Shown in pieces: positions 1 through 12,113 of a DNA stretch of 64,000 nucleotides. The position numbers and the translations under genes are program-made. The notes under the pieces are model-generated. The model saw only the letters and a program-made list of their open reading frames with translations. It did no database searches and was not told the DNA's origin. This DNA comes from Tetracentron sinense. Lineage: Eukaryota > Streptophyta > Magnoliopsida > Trochodendrales > Trochodendraceae. How positions within the stretch are numbered: the first letter of the stretch is position 1; each line of letters begins with the position of its first letter. Where the stretch lies: the NCBI GenBank assembly GCA_015143295.1, contig CM026564.1:10466416-10530415 (forward strand). The letters run 5' to 3'.

Positions 1-135
1 GATAACAGTTGTAAAATCTCGAACATCATATTTTAACTCATACTATAAGTTCATACTTTAACCAAAACATATTCCAATTACCTTGTGAGTTCCTTATGCA
101 TCTTATGAGATTCTTAATTTCACTTATCTTATTTG

Positions 136-491
136 GCTAGCACCTGAACTATGAAATGGATGGACATACTATCATCTTGTCTTGTTTTAACTAGAACCCG
201 AACTATGAACTGGACGGACATATAGCATCTTGCCTTATATTAACTAGTACACAAACTATGAAATGGATGGACATACTAGCATCTGAACTATGAAATGGAA
301 GGACATACTAGCGTCTTGTCTTGTTTTAACTAGTACATAAACTATGAAATGGACAGACATACTAGCGTCTTACCTTGTACTAACTAGTACCTGAACTATG
401 AAATGGATGGACATACTAGCGTCTTGTCTTGTTTTAACTTGTACCCGAACTATGAAATGGATGGACATACTAGCATCTTGCCTTGTATTAA
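136..491. repeat. minisatellite, about 7 copies of a 54-57-bp unit
   Basis: The unit contains the words GAACTATGAAATGGATGG and ACATACTAGC followed by CTTGTCTTGTTTTAAC. One copy, near 280, is shortened. It lies inside the truncated LTR and has no coding character. Copies differ by a few substitutions, so this is an aged tandem array. Confidence 0.85.
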
Positions 492-1455
492 TTTCATAAG
501 ATTGTGCTTAAAGACTCAGTTCATGCATGTGTACGTGCTTGTGCATAGGTAATAGTGAACATCGTAGTGACATGAAAGGATTAGAAGAACATCATATAGC
601 ATTTCAAACATTTCTATAAGCATACGAGATTTTAACAAAACATATAAAGCATGTTAGCAAAATTACCAAATTGGAAAAAATCCCTAAATCATGTTTTCAT
701 AGTCTTAGGTTTAAATCTCATACATGCATTTAATCGAACACATAGCATTCAACATTTCTATAGCCGTTTATTCATATTTTCATAGCCAGACATTTCATCA
801 AACACCTTGAGTGCGTGTTTTATGTGTACATTGCCCTTTTTGATTTTCCATCATACAATAATCATCACATTCATAACCATTTAAGTTAATATAAACTCAT
901 TAAGCTACACATCTTATTATCATCTCAATATGGTCTACATCTTGATATTTTTCACACGAGGATCACAAGAATAGAAATGCATATCCATGGATTTTACCAA
1001 GGGAGGTTAGTAGAATGTATCTACCATTTATCATGCTTTACATCTTACTTGGAAATGGAGAGATTTACAAAAAGGCCAAATCATCCTAGTTTCATCCCAA
1101 CTATTCCTTAAACTTAACTACATATTGATGATTCATAGTATGACAAGTTAGTAGAATGTATTTACCTTGAAAAATCTAAGGAAAAGACTTGAGAATGCTC
1201 GTGGGAGGCGAAATCCAAGCTTCAAGTGGTGAAATCCACGCTTGAAGAAGAAGATTCAAGCTCGTGGAAGCTTTGAGAAGTGAGGATTCGAGCTCCTTCT
1301 TGGTCTCCAACAAAATCCCTCTTTGGAACCCTAGATCTTCTCCCCTTTCTCTCCCAAATCCTTCCTTGAGTGTTGGTAACCTAATACCCCCAATTTGGGT
1401 GAGTATTTATAAGCCAAGAGGGTTGAAACCCCAAAAATCCCTACACAAAAAAATG

Positions 1456-1617
1456 GATCCGTGCATCTACGATCGTCCGTAGGCTTCCTACGATCGATCA
1501 TAGAATTTTCAGTGAGTTTACCCAGTTTTCGGGGCTCTATGAACTTTTGTAGCATTTCTATGAACGTTCGTAGCTCTTCTACGAATGTTCGTAGGGTGTT
1601 TACGAACATTCGTACCT
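1456..1617. repeat. cluster of five imperfect 16-bp palindromes (CTACGAnCGTTCGTAG type)
   Basis: Five near-palindromes such as CTACGATCGTCCGTAG, CTACGATCGATCATAG and CTATGAACGTTCGTAG are spaced 15-50 bp apart. On the minus strand they lie about 50-200 bp upstream of the TATA box at 1404-1412, so they sit in the presumed U3 promoter. The same cluster type occurs at 11985-12113. Confidence 0.75.
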
Positions 1618-2114
1618 ACAATAGAAACATTTCAGATTTTTCTCGCTTTGGTATTTTAGCCATAACTTTTGACTCAGTTATCGGATTTTGACGATTCAAC
1701 TTGCGTTGGACTCATAATTTAAAGGGGAACAATTTTGAATCTCATGGAAAATTCCTAATTCTGAGTTTTTAATTACCTAAATGGACTCTAAAACTGACTG
1801 GTCTGAAAATGGATTTCAGCAGCCCAGATTTTCAGCAGACCCGAATCTGAAAATCCAGCGTTTAACTTAACCCTGACTCAAAATCTGGAAAAATGATAAA
1901 CATGAACTCGAAGAGGGTTCCAATACCTTTCTAAAAATTCAAGAATCACCCGATTCCGAGCAACGGTGATAAAACTAGAGCTTCTTAAAGTTTAGGGTAA
2001 TGCTAAGGCATAACCCTTTGTTGACACTTAGAGTATTTTGTACTCTTACCCCTTCATCCCAAACATCTATAAACTTAAGAAACTATTCTTAGGGCTTTAA
2101 CACATGCCATAACA

Positions 2115-2162
2115 CTTCATACACCCGAAATAAATCAACTTCATACACCCGAAATAAATCAA
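2115..2162. repeat. 24-bp direct duplication
   Basis: Two adjacent identical copies of a 24-bp word beginning CTTCATACACCCG. This is a small local duplication inside the LTR. Confidence 0.8.
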
Positions 2163-2277
2163 CCAAGGTTCTCATTATCATTGATAACTATTCTAAACAT
2201 TACAATAGGCTCTAGGCCTTAGACACTCTTCATAGCACTAATCACCATACCAAGCCATCAAGATCCGAGGTTCTACA

Positions 2278-2790
2278 TTTTCTATTTTTTGGATGTATTG
2301 ACTATTTTGTTTAAAAAACAATTATCATATTTGTACTTATATTTTCTGATATATATGAGATCCTTTTCCATTTATTTAATGAGTTGTCTATTTTAATTTT
2401 CTCCATTATATTTTTTAATGATGCCAAGGGTGAGAAAAATGTGAATGTTACATGTTAATGTTGCTTATAAACTTTTCTAATATTCATCTTTATGGAACTT
2501 CTCTTGGTTCAAAATTAACATTGATTAAATTATTATCATAAGAACCAGTTCTCAACTTGAAATGAAATGAATGTTTATATGTCTTTGGATATTTGAACTC
2601 TTGGTTGAGTACTATGTTTATTCTTGAATGATCCAAAATATGCATAAGAAATGAAATCTGAACTTTTTTTTTATAGAAATGCATATGTTTAAGGGGAGCT
2701 AACCTCAAAAATGACTTGAATATATATATTGAGGGGGAGCTCAATCCCAAGTTATTCACATTATTATGTCATCATCAAAAAGGGGGAGAT
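2278..2790 (+). mobile_element. Ty1/copia internal 3' end with polypurine tract
   Basis: This AT-rich non-coding stretch has several purine-rich words (AGGGGGAGCTC near 2733) and ends in TCATCATCAAAAAGGGGGAG just before an LTR that starts TGTTAG. That arrangement is the usual polypurine tract and 3' LTR junction of large plant copia elements of the SIRE kind. No pol remains, because the 5' side is cut off by the LTR that ends at 2277. Confidence 0.7.
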
Positions 2791-4143
2791 TGTTAGTCTC
2801 AAGGTTACAACTCTAAGTACTCTTAATTGTTTCGATGATAGCGCAATAATAGAATGATCATTATGATACTAATGTTTCCATTTAGCCTATGTACTTTCAG
2901 AGAAAAAGAACATTACGATCATCATTCAGGATATGAAGTATTGAAAAGATCAATCACTCAAGAGTATCAAAGTCAAAAACTAAGTATCAGTCAAATTCAA
3001 GGAAAAAGCTTCAAGGACTCAAGCCAAATCATGAAGACACATCAAGACTAAAGCTCCATAAATTCAGAAAGAAGTTCAACTCTCAAAGGAGTCTAGTGTT
3101 AAATTCAAGAGTGTCTAGGACCATGTAAAGTCCTCAAGATCTTGGAACTTGATTGCTCAAAAGAACCTAGATAGACCCTAGGATACTTAGAATAGTTTGG
3201 ACATCATTCTAAGGACCTAAAAATGATTAAAATAATGTTTTTATGAATGCCTATGGACCATAACATCATTCCCATCATTTTGGTCATGTAAAAATGAGTT
3301 CTCTGTAAAATTTCAGAGAACTCGTCGATGAGTCTAAGTGACTCATTGACGAGTGGCAAAATAGTAGCTCATGATTAAGCTCTGTCACACAACTCATTGA
3401 CGACTCCTTCTCACTCGTCGACGAGTGCTTGCGGGAACTGAGTATAACAGCTAGTTTTCAACGGCTATTTCGCATTAAATGTTCCCTCAACGGCCATATT
3501 TGATTGTTCACCTATAAATAGAGCATATTTATGAACAAAAAATAAGAATCTTATACTATTTATTCATTCATTGATTATTCAATCTGTTCCAGCATTCAAT
3601 ACTCTGTTTTTCATTGACTACCTAGAATCCCAATCTCTCTGTGTTTGAGCATTCATTTCCAATCGTCTTTGAGAGATTGTTAGATTTGTTTTTCATTCTT
3701 ATCTAGGTCATCAAGGAGTTTTCAATTTGGGATTCAATATCCAACCACTCATTGTAAAAGCTTAGTCAAGAATCTTGGATTCTTGCACCTGAGAAGAAGT
3801 GTTTTTCTTGTATCCAAGAGAGGCACTCTCTTGAAGAGGTTTTATCCTGAGCCTGAGAAAAGGATTATAAGGCTTGCTCTCTACCCGTAAAGAAGAGTAT
3901 AATTAGTGGAATCATGGGAAAATCCTAAAGCGGAAAGCTTAAAGGCGGGGACGTAGGCAAGTTGCTGAACCCCGATATCAAATCTTGTGTGTGGTATCTT
4001 TTATCTCTCCATCTCTCTATTTAGTTTGTTATTGCTTGTAGCAATTTCGTTAACTCTTTTAAATTCCACATTCTCTTAAAAATATTTTTTAATTGTCATT
4101 TACCATAATCACCCCGCCTCTAGGGTCCATTAATGAGGCAACA
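2791..4143 (+). mobile_element. Ty1/copia 3' LTR (1.35 kb)
   Basis: It starts TGTTAGTCTCAAGG directly after the polypurine tract and ends near GAGGCAACA. It contains a TATA box (CCTATAAATAG, 3511-3521). A cluster of CpG palindromes (CTCGTCGACGAG type, about 3320-3432) lies 80-190 bp upstream of that TATA. It has the CACCCCGCCTCTAGGGTCC word typical of copia LTR 3' ends. The minus-strand LTR at 5722-8523 aligns with it over most of its length, so both belong to one family. Confidence 0.7.
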
Positions 4144-5721
4144 GTTTTGGTTCATGGTTCCTGATGAGTATGAGATGACATTTGCTTTCTAGACCATCTT
4201 GGCTTTGACTGGTAATTGTATACCCTCTTTGGCGGAGCCGAGGGGTATTTTTGATTTCTGAGCTGGAGGATCTCCTCAGGACTCTTCTTCCTTGGCAGTT
4301 CAAAGGGAGAAGAACTTATATTCAGCACTTTGACCCGAGGGTCATACGGTGCTCTGGTTCTTCTTTCTGGTTTCGTATTTGTTCGACCCCAGAATGAGCT
4401 GACATCTCTAAACGAAGGCCGTTGATGTTGATGACGAACAGTTATCGTCATCGTTGTGAAGGTCGCCAGATTAATGCCTATAAATGCATTCAGACCCAAC
4501 CTAAGCAACAAGTTCTTGTCCAGTTGGTGTTGAGTCCAGGTTTGTATTTGTATTAACAGTCGGCTGACTTTAGTCACGGTTGTTAATGCCCCTTGCGTAG
4601 TTCGAAGAAATTTGTAAGTTTGCACTTTCACTTCTTGATCTGATAACATCATTAATAATATCATCAAGTGTTGAGTGCTGTCCCAGGGGGACCCTGTTCC
4701 TGTAGGCCTTTAACTGCCAACTTTTCTCTTTCTTGGAAGAGGAACTGTCTATGGATGATGTTGCATCTGTCCACATGTCTTTTCTTCTCTTAAGAGGGAC
4801 TTGTCCATGGATTCTTCTATCCGCGGACTCAGGTCTGTTTCTAGACCTATCCGCGAAGTTGCTTGCAACTCTACCTGCGGGATAAACCTATGCTGGACCC
4901 TTGGGTCTGGCTGGGCTTTGGGTCCGTGGACCTTGATTGGTGTCCGCGGATGGGCATTGGCCCTTGCCCGTGGAGTGGCCTTGGCCACTTCTCCTTCTGT
5001 TCACAGGATTGGCCTTCAGACTAGTCTTCTGATTCGGGGATTTGGTCCGTAGATTAGTTCCCTGAACTTGGTTGTTTTTGACCAATTTTTACTGGGGAAC
5101 TTTCTGTAAAATCCTTTAGGCCAGTGGCCTTGTTCTTTCGTCCTGAGATAATTTGGGCAGCATCTCTCCTCTGTTGATAAACCTTTGAGGGGTGAATCCC
5201 AGCAACCAACTTGGGTTGGGGGATCTCAACAGTCTGTCTTAGGATCGACCCATAGGGCTTTTTCTATTTAGACCTTGACTGAATCATGGTTTAGGCTCGA
5301 AATGAGCTTTCTCCATTAGTTGACCCCGAAGGGTTAAAACATTTGGAATCCCTTTTCAGGGTTTCTGGTGACATAGGTCTGCCTTTTAGACTAACCTATT
5401 GTAAGGTGGCTGAGCCACTTTACCTTGTGTGCACCCGGTTGGGTGCATCCTCCTTGGTATCCACCGACAGAGATGTCTACGAATGGGCACTTTTTTTCTG
5501 AGGTGCCCGCGGGCTGGCTAGGATCCTCTGGGATACCCCTGGGTTGTCGACCTGTTGTGGGTGGGCAGCCTGATGTGGGTGGGCTGCCTGCCTTTGATTT
5601 AGGCGAGCAGGCTGCCTTTCCACCCCTGAGTTGACGGGGTAGATCCTACTTCTGCTACAAACTGGAGCGTTTCAACAGAGACCCGATTTGGTGATCGCGG
5701 CCTCTTTACAGAGGTCTGACC
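4144..5721 (-). other. degenerate minus-strand coding remnants, unassigned
   Basis: The longest open stretch (4152-4667, about 171 residues) is basic and rich in Ser, Thr and Pro. Further open stretches at 4570-4776 and 4749-5085 are in shifted frames, as expected of a decayed coding region. No zinc knuckle, protease or polymerase motif is visible. A capsid or gag-like region of a retroelement, or an old endogenous pararetrovirus piece, would fit; neither is shown. GC content is higher than in the neighbours, notably 4850-5650. Confidence 0.3.
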
Positions 5722-6180
5722 AGTTGGCCGGATTAAAACCCTAAAGGGGGGTGAATAGGGTCAATTGCATATTTAAAATTAGACTCTATGTCTTTTACGA
5801 AATGATATTTATTGCAACTAAAAATTTAATCAAAGTAATTCAAAAAGTAACAGAGAAGAGTTAGAGAATGAAACACAAAGATTTGTTCACGAGGTTCAGC
5901 AAATCCAGTCTACTCCCCACCTCAAAGTTGTTATAGCTAGAGGATTCACCACAATTATTTAAATCGCACAGACTTCTTCACAGGTGAAACCTAAACCGTT
6001 ACAACCTCTCTTTTGGTCGAGACGAAACCTTACACACCCTCCTTTAGGCCGGGTTGAAACCTTCACCACGCAAGAGCCCTTCCCTCTCTTGCTAAAACGA
6101 AGCAATAGCTTCAAATGCAAGAATCCAAGATTCTTGACTTTCTTTAATGAAGGATTTATAGATATAATAATTGAAATGCT
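5722..6180 (-). mobile_element. copia LTR, 3' part (minus strand), separated by insertion
   Basis: Read on the minus strand it contains GTCAAGAATCTTGGATTCTT, also found in the plus LTR near 3772, and it ends with a CACCCCCCTTTAGGG word that is equivalent to CACCCCGCCTCTAGGG at the end of the plus LTR. No primer-binding site follows. With 7566-8523 it would make an LTR of about 1.4 kb, matching the 1.35-kb plus copy. Confidence 0.5.
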
Positions 6181-7565
6181 TTATTTCGTCATGCGTGTCA
6201 AATTGCCTCCATTATTGAATGGAGTTTATTATTTTGTTGTGGGGGACTATCCTTCCAATCTGAGTAAACTCGGACTGTTAGTTACCTTCCCTATTTGGGG
6301 AAGAACCTCTGATTAAGAAAAAGAATTACAATAACAAAATATTGAATAAAATGTATTTATTTATTCAATGGGATTGCCCAGATCCCATGTAGGCATTACA
6401 AGATATCTCATAGAGGTTTTAGTATCAAAAGAAAGAAAAGAAAAAGAGGTGGTCATATTGAGGGTTCACCTGGTATTCTCCATTTAGTGGGAGATCCTTC
6501 TTCTTCCTCCTTTGGTGGTTGTTGTTCCTGCAAAAAGAAAAGAAATTTTTTTTTCTCTCTCCTCTTTCTTCTTGTGTTTTTCACATATATTTGTGTCTTC
6601 TTCTGGGAGTTTCTCTCTTGTGAGAAACTCCCTCTTTTATATCTTTTGGAGAGTCCTTTTTAGATTCCCCTTTTACTTCCTCTTTTTTAGGAAATCAAAA
6701 GAGGTCAACTCTCCTTAGAAAGGGTCATCTGTCTAAGATAGTTGGTTTCTCTTATCTTAGAGAAACCATACGGATGGGAGTTCTTTTTGAAGGACTCCAA
6801 ATTGGTTTCCTTTTCTGGTAAACCTGGGAGGATCAAACTTTCCCCCCAAAAAGGAGAAAGAGTCTTATCTTCTTAGAAAATGGAAGGGATTACTTCCCCT
6901 TTCGGATAGGGTGTCATATGACACTCTCTCATTAGAGAAAGAGATGGGATCTTTATCTTGGGATCCCCCAAAGCTGGTAGAAAGTCCTTTTTGTTAAGGA
7001 TTCTCTACCACATGGCGGTAAAATACTAGCGACCATCTAGGAAAAGACTGACCTTGGCCAGTCCACAAATTAAAGAGGTGAGACCATGGGTCTCACCCGT
7101 AGTCTAAGTTATGTCCAAAGCCTATTTGGACTGCAGACTAGGGTCTGACCTTAGTCAGTCCGCATACCAATACCAGGTGGGACCATGGGTCCAACCCTTG
7201 GTTTGGGTTAGGTCTATGGCCTTTTATGGTCACGGACTGGGCTAGTCATTGACTGGTTCACTGATGAACTCATGGAGTCTGTCCGCAAGCTTGAATGAGG
7301 GTTTGTCCATGAGGGCAAAACTCATCCACGGGTCAATCCCCTAAGGACTAACACAAAGGGTTATCCGTAGGGCATTATTACCCTGTTGCTAGCATTTAAT
7401 GCTAGGCGGGCTGGCGGAGAGCCAGCCCTTGGCCAGTTAGTGCGCGTGCCTTTGGCATGTGCAAAGCTTAACCGTTCATTCAATGGGTGGTGATCCTGTG
7501 TAGGCAGGTGCACCATGGACTCGTCTTGCGGGTGGTGAGATTTCACTACCCACAATAATTCGAAT
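6181..7565 (-). mobile_element. 1.4-kb insertion with promoter and poly(A) signal
   Basis: It splits the minus-strand copia LTR. Similar words AATTGAAATGCT (about 6169-6180) and AATTAAATGCT (about 7564-7574) flank it and may be a target duplication. On the minus strand there is a TATA box (GATATAAAAG, rc of 6636-6645) and, about 280 bp downstream, a GAATAAATAAAT poly(A) word (rc of about 6352-6366). Several inverted repeats lie upstream. This could be a solo LTR of another family or a pararetrovirus-like promoter region. No protein is encoded. Confidence 0.35.
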
Positions 7566-8523
7566 TAAATGCTCCTGATATGAGCTGGATGAGCGTGGAC
7601 AAAAACTCTAATGAAATCTCTCAAACAAATGGAGCTTAATAGCTCAAATGAGATTTTTGGGGATTTCTAAGCGTATGATCGATGATCAAATCAATGTAAG
7701 TGAAAGAGTAGATGATTGGAGTTATTGCATTAATCAAGTTGTATATTTTGTTCATAACTGAACTCCTTTTATAGCAAATGATCCAATATGACCATTGGTG
7801 TAGCATTAAATACAAATAAGGTCGGTGAAAAATAGCCGTTACAACATTTTTCATGATCAGGCTTCATTTTGTCGACGAACCTGAGTCACCTAGTTCAATT
7901 CGTCGCCAAATCTGAAAACAGTGAGCACAGGAATTTTTCCTATTTTCATTTCGTTCGCCGAAGTCAAATCACTCCTGTGATTTCGTCGACGAATTTAGAG
8001 CAAAATTTTGTTTTTCTCTTTTGAATCAGACCTTGATGATGGGAATGAATTCATACGTCATTTGGCAATCCTTTAACATGATTTTTATGAATTTCTAGGG
8101 CCTTAGAATGATGTCCAATATATGTCCTAGGCTCCTATGGTCAATCTAAGTATTTTGAGCATTCAACTTACTATATTTTGAGGACTACTTACATAAATCC
8201 TAGACACTCTCATAAGAAATAAAAATACATTCCTAAGCTTCTGGAGAGCTGGTCTTCAACTTGATCTTGGCTCTTATGGTTTGGCTTTGTTTTCAAGAGA
8301 CCTGACTTGGACTATGGGCATAATTATGAATCTTCAATTTTACTTGAGTTGATCACTTTCTTGAATAACTTCCATTATTTTGCTTTGAGTGAAGTGCTTA
8401 TTTTCTTATAATCTGAAATGATCACGCACTACACAGAATTATTAGTATCATTAGTTTCATTTCATTATTGTGTTATTATCAAAATTATTAAAGGTACCCA
8501 AAGTTGTAACCTTGAGGCTAACA
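7566..8523 (-). mobile_element. copia LTR, 5' part (minus strand)
   Basis: On the minus strand it begins TGTTAGCCTCAAGG, nearly the same as the plus LTR start at 2791, and stays alignable for about 900 bp. It has a TATA box (GCTATAAAAGG, rc of 7765-7775). A cluster of TCGTCGACGA-type palindromes (7870-7995) lies 100-220 bp upstream of that TATA. Its start abuts copia gag in the opposite orientation, which is not a normal element structure. Confidence 0.6.
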
Positions 8524-9440
8524 GTCTCATGGCTAATGAAGATGAGGTAAACTCTTCTTCAAATGAATCTCTCTCTTATGATGAAATTAGAGATGCATTT
8601 GATGACTTGTATTATGAATTTAGAAGAATTGCCCTAATGAATAAATCCTTCAAAAAAGAAATTCTTGACTCATCAAGTGAATGTGATGAGCTTAAAGCTG
8701 AGATCAAATATTTGACTAGCATTATTCACACATTCACTAATGGCCAAAAGAACTTAGAAAGACTTTTAGGCCAACAAAGGTGTGTGTTTAGTAAAGCCGG
8801 TATTAGCTATAATCCTTCAAGTAAGCAAAAGGATTACAAAAATTTCTTCACCAAACCAAATAGTCCGCTGCCCACAACTTCTAGTGCTTTTTACACAGTT
8901 AATGGTAAGAAGATAATTAAGAAAATTTGGGTTCCAAAGGGAACATCCCTTCCTAAAACTAACCATCGAGGACCCAAGATGGTTTGGGTACCAAAGGGAG
9001 TTACATGAATTTGTCTTCTAAGGATGCCTCAAGTCAAGCTCCTCTAAGACAACATGGTTCTTAGATAGCGGATGCTCAAGGCACATGACTGGGAACAAAA
9101 ATCTTTTTATCTCGTTCACTCCTAAGGATGGAGGACATGTGACCTTCGTTGACAACGCAAATGGAAAGATCATCGGCATAGGTATATTGATAAGAACAAC
9201 TCTACATTCATTGAAAATGTTTTACTTGTTAATAGTCTTAAGCATAACATTATTAGTATTAGGGGATTGAATGTGTCTTTTAAATCAAACATTTGCATGA
9301 CTAAAGATAAGGATAACATTAATAATATGTTCATTGCTCATAGAAATGAAAATGTTTATACTTTAGAATTTGATGAACTACTATCTCAAAATATGATATG
9401 TTTTTCTGCTTTAAATGAAGTTAGTTGGCTTTGGCATGAA
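8508..9440 (+). pseudogene. Ty1/copia gag C-terminus and protease fragment
   Basis: An open frame to 9008 carries the acidic coiled-coil tail of SIRE-type Gag (LSYDEIRDAFDDLYYEF) and two WVPKG repeats. After a stop, another frame encodes the aspartic protease signature WFLDSGCSRHMTG (catalytic D-S-G at 9064-9072). A further frameshift lies near 9180. The sequence then continues to a SWLWHEM word, the start of the GAG-pre-integrase region, and stops abruptly at about 9440. The Gag N-terminus, integrase, RT and RNase H are absent. It is broken and not functional. Confidence 0.8.
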
Positions 9441-9641
9441 ATGGTTTTAACGGCAATTATCGGACACCAAATTCGATAACCAAAACCCACAGTTAAACCC
9501 AAACACTTTTCCGGTTGTTTACGGATTCCGATTAGGGAATGTGACACCCTAATATTTATAAATATTAATCTTAAATTAATTATACTTAATTAAAAGTCAT
9601 CCTGACCTCGGGATTTTATTCCGAAAATCTGGGTCGTTACA
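9441..9641 (-). mobile_element. fragment of a Ty3/gypsy LTR start
   Basis: On the minus strand it begins TGTAACGACCCAGATTTTCG at 9641 and continues through AGGGTGTCACATTCCC. TGTAACGACCC is a common start of plant gypsy LTRs and also begins the element at 49954. It is truncated against the copia fragment at about 9440. Confidence 0.4.
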
Positions 9642-9697
9642 GTTTGTGTTTCAATTGATGTTGTCCATACTTTGGTATATAAATTAGTGGAAGTCAG

Positions 9698-10210
9698 GCT
9701 GAGCCGGGCTTGACCCTACTCAGCTTGCTTTAAATTTTTTTCATCTATGCTCTAGGTTGGCTCGGTTTGAAATTTTTTCATCTATGCTCGAGCTCGGCTC
9801 AACTCGAATCTACTCGGTTAGGCTCAAGCTCGAATTGATTTGAGTTCGAGCTGAGCTCAGCTTGGCTTGACCTCAAATTGAATTATTAAAAAATAGTTTT
9901 TAAATAAAAATAATAATATTTTTATTATATATATAATAATTATATTATTATATATATAATAATGATATATATATATATATGTAATATTTTATTTTTTATA
10001 TAATATTCAAGCCAAGCTGAGCTTGAGCCAAACCGAGCCTCAATCGAGCCGAACCGAATCAAACAAGCCTTGGCTCGAGCTCAGCTTGAATACATTTTCA
10101 AACTCAAAAATTAGCTCTACTCGGATCGATCGAACCTATTTTTCGAGCTCAAGCTGTGCTTGATCAGGCCAAACCGAACTTTGAGCTAGCCCGGTTCGGA
10201 TACACCCCTA
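9698..10210. mobile_element. hAT-type MITE, GAGCTCGGCT family, 5' end clipped
   Basis: It is rich in iterated GAGCTCGGCTCGA-type words on both strands around an AT-rich core. The right end is CGGTTCGGATACACCCCTA, matching the element at 35898. The left TIR is missing. GAAGTCAG (9690-9697) and GAAATCAG (10211-10218) look like an 8-bp target duplication with one mismatch. It has no coding capacity. Confidence 0.65.
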
Positions 10211-10964
10211 GAAATCAGCCTAGATGTTGAATAGTGTGCACATGCCTGTGCTGGGTGTGGACTATGGATATTGCAGTTGAGTTAGGACTATTTTTCCTAT
10301 TATCAATGACCTTGTGATTCACACATTTCTTACCGCTTTGTCGCGACCCAAAACCCACCCTAGGAGTTAGAGTGAATCTTGGACGACTTATCATGACCTA
10401 CATGACATACTTGGCAAACTATCCTACAAAACACTCGGAGCATATACAATAGAGGAAAAAATAGCGGAAGCATAAACTAACATGACACAACGGAAGTCTA
10501 ACCAAAACCTCTATGTATATACATGATCCAAGTTTGTACAAAAGAGAAATCAAAATAAAGAAGGTGCGGACATGCCCGCCAAAATACATGGGTATAAATC
10601 TCTCATGCTCACCCACTCACTTAGAATCTACTACCTAAGAATAGCCCTCTACATAAGGCTCCTCAACAGGAACCTCCTCGATGTACTCCTCCTCCACCCA
10701 TGGGCCAGGAGCACAAATGTCAAAAGGAGTCACTGCTCCACTAGTACCTACCGACATCCAAAGTATGGCTGAGCATGGAATACTCAACGGGTACCAAATA
10801 CTAACCTACAGTCATAGCATCATAATAACAAAATAAAGCAAGAAGCAGTTCATATCATAACAGGAAAGTAAATAGTTTATATTTCATGCTGGCATTACAT
10901 CAAAGTCTGGAAAACTCTTGCTTGGAATTTAAACATGTTCATGCGCTTGGGATGTTAGTGCCCT

Positions 10965-11140
10965 TGAACAACTTGAAGGGAGGGTGATGTAAACCCCCTC
11001 TTTTGTGAAATATAGAATAAAGCAACATGAAGGGAGGGAAGTGTAAACCCCCCCCCCCCCCCCCCTCTTTTACAAAAATGCAATGAGCAACTTGAATGGA
11101 GGGAAGTGTAGACTCCCTCTTTTACGAAAATGCCATAAAG
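10965..11140. repeat. three tandem units of about 70 bp with a poly(C) run
   Basis: Each unit has AACTTGAAGGGAGGG (or a variant), GTGTAAAC, then CCCTCTTTTACGAAAATG. The middle unit contains a C homopolymer of about 20 bases near 11049. It lies inside the solo LTR. Confidence 0.75.
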
Positions 11141-11984
11141 TAAACATGCATGCTTGAAGGCGCACTAACATCTTGCTTGACGTGTTCTTGTTCTTGTCAA
11201 AGTGAGGCAAAACATATCTTAAGATATATCCTACCTCTATTTACCAACCCTTACGTTTGGCCTTGTCATGGTGTTCGTGAATCGAAAATAAAACCCTTAT
11301 TCTTGAAAAAACCCGATAAACCACGTCATGCATGCCGTGTTGGTGAAATCGTGTACAATTAACTCATGAAATTTAATAAACATAGTAGGCTTGAAATCAT
11401 TCAAAGCAACATTTAGTATTAAAACAATTAAATCTACAAGCATGCAATTCTAGAAAGCGAGTAAATCTACAATCATGTTATTCTAGAAAGTGAGTAAGTT
11501 CGTTTCATCCAACATAGTATGTGTGTTTATTATGTGTAAATACCCTTCTCATTTTCTCCATCACGTTTCAACCATCCATAGCATTCATTCACTAATTTCA
11601 TCTTATGTCATGTGAACATTTAGGGAAAAGCAAGGAAATAGAAAATCATAACAATAAAGGAAAGAAAACATGACAAGAAGGGTAGCATAGGGTACCGACC
11701 TTAATGAGGGAGAAATCCTAAGCTTGAGGGAGAAGCAACACTTGAGGAAGAAGATCTTCCCTTGGAAAGGGTGATCCAAGCTTTGATCTTGAGCTTCCCT
11801 TCTTCCATATCCAAACCCTCTTGAAATCCCCAAAATCTTCCCTCTTCTTGGAAACCCTCTTCTTCTCTCAATCTCCCCAAGACTCTCTTTAGGTTTAGGG
11901 TAAACCAAAAACCCCCAATTGGAAGCCCTCTTTCTAGGCAAAAGGGTAGAAACTCTAAAAATCCCGAAAATACACAAAATCGCG

Positions 11985-12113
11985 CACCTACGATCGTTCG
12001 TAGTTTCCTACAATCGATCGTAAATCGACCAGTAAGTTGTTCAGTTTTGGGATTTTTTACGATTGTTTGTAGCTCACCTACGATCGTTCGTAGGGTGTTT
12101 ACGATCATTCGTA
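11985..12113. repeat. cluster of five CTACGATCGTTCGTAG-type palindromes
   Basis: Near-palindromes include CTACGATCGTTCGTAG (twice), CTACAATCGATCGTAA and TTACGATCATTCGTAA. They lie at the same relative place as the 1456-1617 cluster in the related LTR, but with different monomer sequences. Confidence 0.75.

Larger units (their letters stand above)
1..2277 (-). mobile_element. Ty3/gypsy-type LTR, truncated by window start
   Basis: The segment ends at 2277 with a minus-strand LTR start (TGTAGAACCTC). Its 1140-1870 part resembles 11680-12360 in the solo LTR further on, including a shared block about a motif GATTTTGACGATTCAACTTG. A minus-strand TATA box (TTATAAATA) lies at 1404-1412, so the element probably reads on the minus strand. 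No gag or pol is visible. Whether this is a solo LTR or one end of a full element cannot be decided because its other end lies outside the window. It abuts copia internal sequence at 2278, which suggests insertion into that copia element. Confidence 0.55.

Noticed and set aside
136..491. Regularly spaced repeats that might suggest a CRISPR array
   Set aside because: Units are head-to-tail with no unique spacers, and the context is a plant LTR.
9660..10205. Possible tRNA or structured RNA in the GAGCTCGGCT region
   Set aside because: The inverted words are MITE subterminal repeats; no cloverleaf or pol III box arrangement is present.
11603..12108. Minus-strand open frames in the solo LTR
   Set aside because: They lie in LTR promoter or leader sequence and match no known protein; the related LTR at 1331-1609 has an unrelated frame.
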